Positions 15,335 to 22,668 of a stretch of 22,774 bases of DNA are shown here, piece after piece. The notes beneath the pieces were generated by a model that made no database searches, was not told the origin of the DNA, and saw nothing but the letters and a program-made list of their open reading frames with translations. Every line of letters begins with the position of its first letter. Position 1 is the stretch's first letter. A program made the translations under genes and the position numbers. The DNA is from an uncultured Roseburia sp. (lineage in GTDB: Bacteria; Bacillota; Clostridia; Lachnospirales; Lachnospiraceae): NCBI GenBank assembly GCA_947652855.1, contig CANTEO010000045.1, positions 1-22,774 of the forward strand, given 5' to 3'.

Positions 15335-16120
15335 TTATTGATCCCTAAGCTCTACCGTATCGGCCCAAAAGCGTTTTGGGATGTTTTGGATCTGAAGCTT
15401 TCGGTTGATGCGCTCTTCCACGGCAATCGTTTCAAAAAATCTGCGCCAAAGGGCTTGAAATTGGCTTTCGTTCGGAGAATAGCCCTCTGTAAAGGCGTCC
15501 TCTGAAAAATTGGCGTCTGTGATGAAGTATGGCTTGGAGGCTTTGTGCACGGCGGCGGCGCTGTGAGGCTCGTCGTAAATGATGAAATTTTCAAGGGGCA
15601 GTCGATTTGAGAAATGCTCTGCCAAGATGGGCAGGACATAATTTTTCGGATGCACTTTGGAAAACAAGATTCCGTTTGCCAGCTCAGCAAAGCGGAGAAA
15701 TTCCAATAAATGATGCCCTTCATTCTGTGTTTGACGGCATAGCTCGAAGATGCAGGCGATGCAGGGCTCGCCCAGATATTCCAAAACCTTCGCCCCGGCG
15801 GGGAGGGCAAGCGCCATCACGATGGCCTGGTAGATCGCGTTTGCCTTGTCCATGGGCAGCTTTCGGCAGGAGCCGTCTGCCATGGCGCATTTGCAGATGG
15901 TTTCGTAAAAGGGCGCGCCAAGGCGCGTAATTAAGGTGCGCCCGACTTTCCGGCTCTTCTCATAATTGACGCTGACAGGGATATATTCTGAAAAAAGCAG
16001 AAAAGTTCCGCCCTGGCTTGAAGAAAGCTGAATATTTTTGTGGCCGAGGCGGCTTTCCCAAGCGTCGTAAACCCCGGTAAAAATGCCGTCTATGCTGTCC
16101 TCACATTGAAACACATACAT
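15335..16120 (-). CDS. TIGR03915-family putative DNA repair protein
   Basis: This 261-residue protein begins MYVFQCEDSIDGIFTGVYDAWE, which is the recognisable start of TIGR03915, the conserved partner of a radical-SAM DNA modification/repair protein. Its reading frame overlaps the end of that partner gene by 20 bases (16101-16120), a strong sign of coupling. A middle block (HHLLEFLRFAELANGILF then FSNRLPLENFIIYDEPHSAA) is typical. No nuclease or binding motif is evident to me. The family's biochemical function has not been established to my knowledge. A variant of the pair is found across Clostridia and other anaerobes. Confidence 0.85.
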   Translation of the reverse strand: MYVFQCEDSIDGIFTGVYDAWESRLGHKNIQLSSSQGGTFLLFSEYIPVSVNYEKSRKVGRTLITRLGAPFYETICKCAMADGSCRKLPMDKANAIYQAIVMALALPAGAKVLEYLGEPCIACIFELCRQTQNEGHHLLEFLRFAELANGILFSKVHPKNYVLPILAEHFSNRLPLENFIIYDEPHSAAAVHKASKPYFITDANFSEDAFTEGYSPNESQFQALWRRFFETIAVEERINRKLQIQNIPKRFWADTVELRDQ

Positions 16121-17495
16121 CGAAGCCGCCTCCGTTCTGCTTGGGGCCGTTTGCCAGATCGTCGAAAAGGGAGAGCTGCCTGTAATTCCCCTCCCGTATC
16201 TCGCGGGGAATCTGCGTCTTGTCCGAAAGCAGGTTTCTGCAGATGTAATCCTCCTCCAGCTTGACAGGGTACATCATCCGGCCCCCGCAGGTGATGAAGT
16301 AGAGGGCGCGCTTTAAGACGACGCCGATTTTCTTTAAGTCTGGAAAATCCAGCCTGCACCCCCTGCGCGCCTTTACGATGCGCTTGGCGGATTTGGAGCC
16401 GATGCCGGGGACGCGCAGCAGCGTCTGGTAGTCCGCCGTATGGATCTCCACCGGAAAACGCTCCAGATGGCGCAGCGCCCAGTCGCACTTCGGATCCAAA
16501 TAGAGGTTAAAATTGGGCCGTTCTTCATTAAGCAGCTCATTTACAGTAAAATGATAATAGCGCAGCAGCCAGTCGGCCTGGTAGAGCCGATGCTCGCGCA
16601 GCAGGGGCGGGCCGTCCGGCGTGGCGGGCAGGCTGGCGTTTTGATTGACGTTGACAAAAGCGGAATAAAAAACCCGCTTTAAGCCGAATTTTTGGTAAAG
16701 CCCTTCCGAAACGCTCATAATCTGATAGTCGCTTTCTGGAGTTGCGCCAATGATGAGCTGCGTGCTTTGCCCGGCAGGCACAAACCGGGGCGCATGGCGG
16801 TAGACGGCGACCTCATTTTTGTTCTGCGCAATGGAGTTTTGAATTTGCCGCATAGGCTTCAAAATTGTGGCGCGCGACTTGCAAGGGGCCAGCGCCTTTA
16901 ACGAGTCGCTTGTGGGCAGCTCTAGATTGATGCTCATTCGATCCGCAAAGAAGCCTGCCTTCTCAATTAAAAGGGGGTCGGCGCCGGGAATTGCCTTTAT
17001 ATGGATATATCCCTGAAAGCGGTAAGCCGTCCGAAGGCGGTATACGGTCTGGAATATTAAGTCCATGGTATGATTAGGGCTAATCAGGATGCCGGAGCTT
17101 AAGAACAGCCCTTCTATATAGTTCCTGCGGTAAAATTCGATCGTAAGGGAGCAGATCTCCTCCGGCGTGAACGTGGCCCGGGGGATGTCGGAATCCCTGT
17201 TGTTTCTGCAATAGGCGCAGTTGAAGACGCATTCGTTGGTAAATAAGATTTTCAACAGCGACACGCAGCGCCCGTCCGCGGCGAAGGAGTGGCAGATGCC
17301 GCAGGCCAATGTGTTCCCAATGCCTGAGCCGTCCCCGCTTCGGTCTATGCCGCTGGACGTGCAGGCCACGTCGTATTTGGCCGCCGCCGATAAAATTGTC
17401 AATTTCTCCATCAGGGTTGGGGATAAATGGACGGCGGCCGGCCCGGACTGTGGAAAAGTAGGCAATTTGCAGTTAATGTCCGCTTTACTGTTCAT
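16101..17495 (-). CDS. TIGR03916-family radical SAM putative DNA modification/repair protein
   Basis: This 464-residue iron-sulfur enzyme has the radical SAM CX3CX2C cluster motif at C89, C93 and C96 (NECVFNCAYCRNN), which reductively cleaves SAM. Conserved cysteines just before it (C65, C68, C77 in CGICHSFAADGRC) may bind a second metal or structure the N-terminus. A helix-hairpin-helix DNA-binding motif (LLRVPGIGSKSAKRIVKARR) lies at about 350-370. The combination supports action on DNA, but substrate and product are not known. The start is secure: AAAGGAG lies 7 nt before the ATG. The TIGR03915 gene follows with a 20-base overlap. Confidence 0.88.
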   Translation of the reverse strand: MNSKADINCKLPTFPQSGPAAVHLSPTLMEKLTILSAAAKYDVACTSSGIDRSGDGSGIGNTLACGICHSFAADGRCVSLLKILFTNECVFNCAYCRNNRDSDIPRATFTPEEICSLTIEFYRRNYIEGLFLSSGILISPNHTMDLIFQTVYRLRTAYRFQGYIHIKAIPGADPLLIEKAGFFADRMSINLELPTSDSLKALAPCKSRATILKPMRQIQNSIAQNKNEVAVYRHAPRFVPAGQSTQLIIGATPESDYQIMSVSEGLYQKFGLKRVFYSAFVNVNQNASLPATPDGPPLLREHRLYQADWLLRYYHFTVNELLNEERPNFNLYLDPKCDWALRHLERFPVEIHTADYQTLLRVPGIGSKSAKRIVKARRGCRLDFPDLKKIGVVLKRALYFITCGGRMMYPVKLEEDYICRNLLSDKTQIPREIREGNYRQLSLFDDLANGPKQNGGGFDVCVSM

Positions 17496-17537
17496 TTCGT
17501 GGCTCCTTTAAATCAAACAAATGTTCTGTTTTCTTTC

Positions 17538-17566
17538 ATTCTAACACAGCAAAAGCAGAAATACAA
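17538..17566 (-). promoter_or_regulatory. Promoter of the radical SAM / TIGR03915 pair
   Basis: On the minus strand there is TTGTAT (17566-17561), 17 nt, then TAGAAT (17543-17538). It lies about 40 nt before the start codon. No LexA/DinR-like box was recognised next to it. Confidence 0.6.
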
Positions 17567-17576
17567 GCGTTGCGCA

Positions 17577-17605
17577 TTGATTTCCTGACTTTATTATGAT
17601 ATTGT
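17577..17605 (+). promoter_or_regulatory. Possible promoter of rsmA
   Basis: TTGATT (17577-17582), a 17-nt spacer, then TATTGT (17600-17605). The -10 is a moderate match. It is divergent from, and about 10 nt away from, the radical SAM promoter. Confidence 0.4.
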
Positions 17606-17697
17606 GTTACTGTTCCTGCCCAATGTCATTCTGCTTAGCGCCTTAAGCGGCGAAGCAGCGCGTGATGGGGCAGCTTTGCTGGATAGGAGGGTACGTC

Positions 17698-18567
17698 ATG
17701 GCAAATTTAGGGATTCCGGGAAACACCATTTCCATATTGCAAAAATATGGCTTCAATTTCCGAAAGAAATTTGGGCAGAATTTTTTGATTGACACGCACG
17801 TGCTGGAAAAAATCATGGATGCTGCCGAAGTTACAAAGGACGACTTTGTGCTTGAGATCGGTCCCGGAATTGGCACGATGACGCAGTATCTTTGTGAGCG
17901 GGCGAGAGAAGTGGCCGCAGTGGAGATTGACGGAAGCCTGATCCCTATTTTGCATGAGACATTGTCAGGATATGGCAATGTGGAGGTCATTCATGAGGAC
18001 GTGCTAAAGCTGGACCTTAAGCAGCTTGCAATTGAAAAAAACGGGGGAAGGCCCATCAAGGTCGTCGCAAATTTACCTTATTATATTACGACTCCAATTA
18101 TTATGGGGCTGTTCGAAAGCCATGTGCCGACGGAGCGGATCACGGTCATGGTGCAGAAGGAAGTCGCGGAGCGGATGCAGGCGGGGCCTGGGACAAAAGC
18201 ATATGGCGCGCTTTCGCTGGCCGTGCAGTATTATGCGAAGCCGCGCGTCGTCGCGAATGTGCCGATGAACTGCTTTTTGCCGCGGCCGAAAGTGGGCAGC
18301 TCCGTCATCTGCCTGGACACATATGGCAAGCCTCCCGTTTCGGTGGAGGATGAGGCGCTTATGTTCCGGTTGATCCGGGCTTCTTTTGGGCAGCGCAGGA
18401 AAACCTTAGTCAATGGGTTAAGCGGCTCAGACTGCTGCCCTCTTTCAAAAGAGGAGCTAAAGGAGGCTGTCGTTTCCCTTGGGGAAAAAGAGACGGCGCG
18501 GGGCGAGACGTTCACCTTGGAGCAGTTCGCGAAGCTAAGCGATGTTATATGCCAGGCAAGCAGATAA
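17698..18567 (+). CDS. rsmA: 16S rRNA (adenine1518-N6/adenine1519-N6)-dimethyltransferase
   Basis: RsmA (KsgA) dimethylates two adjacent adenines in the 3'-terminal helix of 16S rRNA during 30S maturation, using SAM. At 289 residues it has normal length. The motifs are FGQNFL (25-30), the SAM-binding VLEIGPGIG (51-59) and the catalytic NLPYY (125-129). The C-terminal domain RASFGQRRKTLVN is typical. The start is ATG 17698, because AGGAGGG lies about 7 nt upstream; an in-frame ATG at 17662 lacks a good SD. Transcription should stop at the hairpin at 18590-18625, which extends into the start of spoIID. Confidence 0.96.
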   Translation: MANLGIPGNTISILQKYGFNFRKKFGQNFLIDTHVLEKIMDAAEVTKDDFVLEIGPGIGTMTQYLCERAREVAAVEIDGSLIPILHETLSGYGNVEVIHEDVLKLDLKQLAIEKNGGRPIKVVANLPYYITTPIIMGLFESHVPTERITVMVQKEVAERMQAGPGTKAYGALSLAVQYYAKPRVVANVPMNCFLPRPKVGSSVICLDTYGKPPVSVEDEALMFRLIRASFGQRRKTLVNGLSGSDCCPLSKEELKEAVVSLGEKETARGETFTLEQFAKLSDVICQASR

Positions 18568-18589
18568 AAATAGGGAATAAAGTCTTTGG

Positions 18590-18625
18590 ATGCTTCATAT
18601 AGTTTTAGTATGAAGCATTTTTTTT
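18590..18625 (+). terminator. rsmA terminator built into the spoIID start
   Basis: ATGCTTCATA (18590-18599) and TATGAAGCAT (18609-18618) form a perfect 10-bp stem with a 9-nt loop, followed by eight T (18618-18625). The 3' arm contains the ATG at 18610 and the T run encodes two phenylalanines of SpoIID. Confidence 0.85.
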
Positions 18626-19533
18626 ATCGTATTCTTTGCGCGGCAGCGTTTTTTATACTGATTCCCATTGTATTCACGCTTTTGATTCAAGGGGGCAAGG
18701 ATGCCTCGTTGGAGCAATTGCAGCTGATCTCCTCTACGGAGGCGCCGGGAGAAGGATTTGACGAGGAAATTTTGCCGGGTATCCTGGCAAATGAAATTAC
18801 CATGGAGACAGAGCCGGAGGCGATGAAGGCGCAGGCGGTGATTGCGAGGACAAACTGCGCCCGTTTGATTGCGCTTGGGGAGAGCCTTCCGGAAGGGCTG
18901 TCGAAAGCGGAGATGGTGCGTCTGTGGGGGCAGGAAAGCTTTTCGGAATATTTCAGTCAGCTGGAGCAAAGCATCGAGGAGACGAAAGGGATCGTCATGG
19001 CCTATGACGGGGAGTGCATTCAGGCGGATTTCCATCGCAGCAGCGCCGGGTACACAAGGGACGCAAAAGAAGTGTATGGGACGGAGGACTATCCTTATTT
19101 AAAAAGCGTTGACAGCCGGATGGATCTTCCATGCGGGGATTTTTTGAAAGTGATGTTTTATACGCCGAAGGAGTTTGTGGAAAAGGGGGCGGAATTTTTT
19201 CGTGAAGAGACGAGGGCGGCAGCTTCGGATCAGTCGGCGGCAGAGCTGCTTTCCGGCATTTCAGTCACAAAGCGGGACGGCGCGGGATATGTGACGGAGA
19301 TTCTAATGGACGGCGCCGCGCGTTCCGGTGAGGAAGTGCGGCTGTCTTTTGGGTGGAATTCCTCTGCTTTTTCCTTAAAAGAAGTCGATGGGAAGATCCG
19401 GGTGACGACGAAGGGGCTTGGGCATGGACTTGGCCTAAGCCTGTACGGGGCTAACTGCCTGGCAAAGGAGGGGCATGGCTGGCAGGAAATTTTAGAATAT
19501 TTTTATGCAGGAATCGAGTTCCTTTCCCTGTGA
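18610..19533 (+). CDS. spoIID: Stage II sporulation protein D (SpoIID/LytB family)
   Basis: SpoIID is a membrane-anchored lytic transglycosylase that acts in the engulfment complex (with SpoIIM and SpoIIP in relatives). Read from ATG 18610 it has 307 residues. An N-terminal transmembrane segment is at about 5-26. The SpoIID catalytic block ILANEITMETEPEAMKAQ is at 58-75; E62 is the candidate catalytic Glu. FHRSSAGYTRDAKEVYG and the C-terminal GLGHGLGLSLYGANCL complete the family pattern. The start is unsettled: ATG 18610 lacks an SD, whereas TTG 18586 has AGGGA (18572-18576) 9 nt upstream and would add eight residues. In either case the terminator overlaps the coding start. spoIIQ follows in the same direction, as in many spore formers. 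Confidence 0.9.
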   Translation: MKHFFYRILCAAAFFILIPIVFTLLIQGGKDASLEQLQLISSTEAPGEGFDEEILPGILANEITMETEPEAMKAQAVIARTNCARLIALGESLPEGLSKAEMVRLWGQESFSEYFSQLEQSIEETKGIVMAYDGECIQADFHRSSAGYTRDAKEVYGTEDYPYLKSVDSRMDLPCGDFLKVMFYTPKEFVEKGAEFFREETRAAASDQSAAELLSGISVTKRDGAGYVTEILMDGAARSGEEVRLSFGWNSSAFSLKEVDGKIRVTTKGLGHGLGLSLYGANCLAKEGHGWQEILEYFYAGIEFLSL

Positions 19534-19627
19534 TTGAATAAAACTCTGAAATAAGCACAAACTATGGTTAGCATTTGTTATGAATTGTAACGTGCAAATA
19601 GCAAATATAACTATGGATGGTGATGAA

Positions 19628-20461
19628 ATGAAAAGAGGTAGCAATTTTTTTCGGAGGAACCAGTATCAGATTGCGGCGCTTTGCCTTGTGGCTGCTGTTT
19701 TGGGCCTCACAGGCGTATATATGTATGCTGGCCGGGAAACGACTGAGGAGCAAAGCCCGCAGGTGGCGGTGGAGGAGACGCAGGAAAGCCTTCCTAAGCA
19801 GGAAGTCGCTGTGGAGGAGCCGGAAGAAAGCGTGCAGGAGGAGCCTAAGGAGCAGGAAAAGAAGAAATCGGTGGTTGCTTCTACGGTAATCATGCCGCAG
19901 AGGCAGGATGAAATAAGGGATGTAAAAACCGACGTGGCGCAGGCGGACGCGGCTAAGCCGGAGGATGAGGGCCAGGAGACGGTTGAGACGATCAACACAA
20001 GCCAGGCCGCGCCCACAGAGCTGCATTTTGACACAGAAGCGGGCCTGATGTGGCCGCTAAACGGCGCTGTCATTTTGGATTACAGCATGGACAGGTCGGT
20101 TTATTTTGCGACTCTGGATCAGTATAAGTGCAATCCGGCGGTCATCATTTCCGGGAATGTCAATGAAAAGGTGAAGGCGGCGGCAAGCGGGAAAATCACG
20201 GGCATCTCCACGAACGAAGAGACCGGATGCACGGTGACGATGGACATTGGAGACGGCTATACGGCCACTTATGGGCAGTTAAAAGAGGTTCCCTATGAGC
20301 CGGGGGCCTATCTGGAGGCAGGAAACACGATCGGATTCGTCAGTGAGCCGACGAAGTACTATTCCCAGGAGGGCAGCAACCTTTATTTTCAGCTGCAGAA
20401 GGACGGTTCGCCAATTGATCCAGTGGATTTTTTTGCGGAATCAGAGCCAGTAACGGAATAG
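19628..20461 (+). CDS. spoIIQ: SpoIIQ-like M23/LytM-fold protein, metal site lost
   Basis: SpoIIQ is the forespore membrane protein that pairs with SpoIIIAH across the two engulfment membranes. This 277-residue protein has a transmembrane segment (about 14-35), a long acidic Glu/Pro/Lys-rich stalk (about 37-120) and a C-terminal LytM-like beta domain (about 137-270). The fold is kept (ITGISTNEETGCTVTMDIGDGYTATY, in two parts), but all canonical zinc and catalytic positions are changed. The HxGID block is NPAVIISG, YAHL is TYGQL, and HLHFE is NLYFQ. It should therefore be non-enzymatic, a scaffold. ATG 19628 is chosen with a GGTGA SD-like sequence; ATGs at 19613 and 19580 are alternatives. Its place after spoIID supports the assignment. 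Confidence 0.82.
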   Translation: MKRGSNFFRRNQYQIAALCLVAAVLGLTGVYMYAGRETTEEQSPQVAVEETQESLPKQEVAVEEPEESVQEEPKEQEKKKSVVASTVIMPQRQDEIRDVKTDVAQADAAKPEDEGQETVETINTSQAAPTELHFDTEAGLMWPLNGAVILDYSMDRSVYFATLDQYKCNPAVIISGNVNEKVKAAASGKITGISTNEETGCTVTMDIGDGYTATYGQLKEVPYEPGAYLEAGNTIGFVSEPTKYYSQEGSNLYFQLQKDGSPIDPVDFFAESEPVTE

Positions 20462-20475
20462 AAAAAAATTTTCAC

Positions 20476-20504
20476 TTGAAATTTTGCGTAAGCACCCGTA
20501 TAAT
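20476..20504 (+). promoter_or_regulatory. SigA promoter of the GIY-YIG / DEAD-box helicase operon
   Basis: TTGAAA (20476-20481), a 17-nt spacer and a perfect TATAAT (20499-20504). It begins only 15 nt after the spoIIQ stop codon. Confidence 0.82.
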
Positions 20505-20519
20505 GTACAATGATGTTTA

Positions 20520-20569
20520 TGCAGGGGAAACATTTTATGTATCACACGGCATAGAATGAGTCCCCTGCA
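20520..20569 (+). promoter_or_regulatory. Long-loop inverted repeat in the helicase operon leader
   Basis: TGCAGGGGA (20520-20528) and TCCCCTGCA (20561-20569) are exact 9-bp complements separated by 32 nt. The transcript from the promoter above would start about 10 nt before the first arm. No U run follows, so it is a leader structure rather than a terminator. DEAD-box helicase genes often have regulated leaders, so a role in autoregulation or cold response is possible. Confidence 0.5.
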
Positions 20570-20599
20570 ATGCTTTGCAAAAAGCAGGACGGTACATTT

Positions 20600-20884
20600 A
20601 TGAGACAGTCGGATATCAGTTATACTTACATTGTGGAATGCAGTGACGGCACATTATACACCGGATGGACGAATGACATAGAAAAGCGGGTTTTGGCGCA
20701 CAATGCCAAAAAAGGTGCGAAATACACGCGATCCCGCACACCGGTGAAGCTGGTATATTTGGAGCGGGCGGGTACAAAGAGACAGGCGATGCGCCGTGAA
20801 GCGCAGATCAAGCAACTGAGTAGGTATGAAAAGGAACAGTTAATCAAGCATGGAAAGGAAATATATGGAGACAATCAGATTTGA
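20600..20884 (+). CDS. GIY-YIG domain protein, UPF0213 (YhbQ/YazA) family
   Basis: This 94-residue protein consists of a single GIY-YIG nuclease-like domain. The two core strands read YTYIVEC (8-14) and LYTGWTND (19-26), with R30 and E67 at the expected catalytic Arg and metal-binding Glu positions, so the site looks intact. Members of this short family are widespread but largely uncharacterised. ATG 20600 is preceded by GGACGG (about 8 nt); a longer start at 20570 has no SD and would enter the leader hairpin. Its last 20 bases overlap the start of the DEAD-box helicase, so translation of the two is probably coupled. Confidence 0.88.
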   Translation: MRQSDISYTYIVECSDGTLYTGWTNDIEKRVLAHNAKKGAKYTRSRTPVKLVYLERAGTKRQAMRREAQIKQLSRYEKEQLIKHGKEIYGDNQI

Positions 20885-22484
20885 TGAGTTGGGGCTGATG
20901 CCTCAGATTTTGCGTGGAATTGAAGAAATGGGATTTGAGGAGACGACGCCGATTCAGGCGCAGGCGATCCCTGTCGTCATGAGCGGGTGCGACATGATCG
21001 GGCAGGCACAGACCGGAACAGGGAAGACGGCTGCATTTGGCATCCCCCTTCTGCAAAAAGTGGATCCGAATTCGAAAAAAACGCAGGCTTTGATTCTTTC
21101 ACCGACCAGGGAGCTTGCGATTCAGGTAGCCGAGGAGATCCGGAATCTGGGTAAATATATGTCAGGGATCAAGATCCTTCCGGTATACGGGGGGCAGGAC
21201 ATCTCTAAGCAGATTCGCTCCTTAAAGGGCGGGATCCAGATTATTGTGGGGACGCCGGGGCGCGTGATGGACCATCTGCGCAGGAAGACAATTCGTTGTG
21301 AGGAAGTACATACGATTGTTTTGGATGAAGCGGATGAAATGCTGAACATGGGATTCCGTGAGGACATTGAGACGGTTTTGGAGTATATTCCGGAAGAGCG
21401 CCAGACCGTGCTGTTTTCTGCGACGATGCCGAAGCCGATTTTAGAGATCACCAAGAAATTTCAGCGTGACGCGGTGACGATTAAGGTCGTGAAAAAGGAG
21501 CTGACCGTTTCCAATATTGAGCAGTATTACTTTGACGTAAAGCGTAAAGATAAGATAGAAGTCCTCTCAAGGCTGTTGGATTACTACAATCCGAAGGGCT
21601 CGATTGTGTTCTGCAACACAAAGAGGATGGTGGACGAGCTGTCCAGAGAGCTGACGCTGCGCGGTTATTTTGCGGAGGGCCTGCACGGAGACATGAAGCA
21701 GGTGCAGCGTGACCGCGTTATGGCGAATTTCCGCAATAACAAGACGGATATCCTGATCGCGACGGACGTAGCCGCAAGGGGGCTTGACATTGACGACGTG
21801 GAAGTCGTGTTTAACTACGATTTGCCGCAGGACGATGAGTATTATGTGCACCGTATCGGAAGAACCGGACGCGCGGGCCGTACAGGAAAGGCGTTCAGCT
21901 TCGTCAAAGGCAAGGAAGTGTACAAGCTGAAAGACATCATGCGCTACTGCAAGACGAAAATCTATGCGCAGCCGATCCCGTCTTCAGAGGACGTGGCGCA
22001 GATGAAGTCGGAGAAGATTATGGACAGGATTGGATCCATTATCGAAGAAGAAGATTTGCGTGAGATGATTAATTTTATCGAAAAGCAGGTGAATGAATCC
22101 GACTATACGGCGATGGACATTGCCGCGGCGTTCTTAAAGCAGGCTCTTGGCGGCCTTGAGACAGGCCCTGCGGTTTACGGCGGCCAGGGCGGCTATGGCG
22201 GCCAAGGCGGCAGTTACGACTTTGGGGACACCGGGGCGGAGACCGGCATGGTGAGGCTTTTCATCAATATTGGAAAGAAGCAGAAGGTGAAGCCGGGCGA
22301 TATCTTAGGCGCCGTTGCCGGGGAGTCTAATATTTCGGGCGACTTGGTCGGGGCGATTGATATGTACGATAAGTTCACCTTTGTGGAAGTGCCTACAGAG
22401 TATGGGCAGAAGGTGCTGGCCGCAATGAAGAACGCGAAAATCAAAGGAAAAGACATAAATATTGAGCCGGCGAACGGAAAATAA
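20865..22484 (+). CDS. DEAD-box RNA helicase with DbpA-type RNA-binding domain
   Basis: This 539-residue ATP-dependent RNA helicase carries all the core motifs: Q motif (F6, TTPIQ 27-31), motif I AQTGTGKT (48-55), PTREL (80-84), TPGR (140-143 region), DEAD (154-157), SAT, ARGLD and HRIGRTGRAGR. A flexible Gly/Gln/Tyr-rich linker (about 425-445) leads to a C-terminal RRM-like DbpA RNA-binding domain starting MVRLFINIGKKQKVKPGD. Relatives of the DeaD/CshA/DbpA group act in ribosome assembly, mRNA turnover and cold adaptation. The start at ATG 20865 is favoured by AAAGGA 5 nt upstream; ATG 20850 overlaps that SD. It is the last gene of a two-gene unit. Confidence 0.95.
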   Translation: METIRFDELGLMPQILRGIEEMGFEETTPIQAQAIPVVMSGCDMIGQAQTGTGKTAAFGIPLLQKVDPNSKKTQALILSPTRELAIQVAEEIRNLGKYMSGIKILPVYGGQDISKQIRSLKGGIQIIVGTPGRVMDHLRRKTIRCEEVHTIVLDEADEMLNMGFREDIETVLEYIPEERQTVLFSATMPKPILEITKKFQRDAVTIKVVKKELTVSNIEQYYFDVKRKDKIEVLSRLLDYYNPKGSIVFCNTKRMVDELSRELTLRGYFAEGLHGDMKQVQRDRVMANFRNNKTDILIATDVAARGLDIDDVEVVFNYDLPQDDEYYVHRIGRTGRAGRTGKAFSFVKGKEVYKLKDIMRYCKTKIYAQPIPSSEDVAQMKSEKIMDRIGSIIEEEDLREMINFIEKQVNESDYTAMDIAAAFLKQALGGLETGPAVYGGQGGYGGQGGSYDFGDTGAETGMVRLFINIGKKQKVKPGDILGAVAGESNISGDLVGAIDMYDKFTFVEVPTEYGQKVLAAMKNAKIKGKDINIEPANGK

Positions 22485-22490
22485 AAACGG

Positions 22491-22525
22491 CAGCCTTTAT
22501 CTTACGGGATAAAGGCTGTTTTTTT
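22491..22525 (+). terminator. Intrinsic terminator after the helicase gene
   Basis: CAGCCTTTATC (22491-22501) and GATAAAGGCTG (22508-22518) form a perfect 11-bp stem with a 6-nt loop, followed by seven T. Confidence 0.93.
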
Positions 22526-22616
22526 GAGGGGGAGTTTAAGTTCAGAATATAAAATTGAATCATTTGAAACAAACTGTCAGCAGTGAATCATAATACGCCA
22601 AAGTTTTCGTTTTGGA

Positions 22617-22645
22617 TTGAGAAATAGATATATTTATGTTATAAT
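22617..22645 (+). promoter_or_regulatory. SigA promoter near the right edge
   Basis: TTGAGA (22617-22622), a 17-nt spacer and a perfect TATAAT (22640-22645). Transcription would begin near 22652, just before the structured segment. The stretch between the helicase terminator and this promoter (22526-22616) shows nothing I can assign. Confidence 0.8.
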
Positions 22646-22668
22646 AAGACAGTATAATTGAAAAGAAA

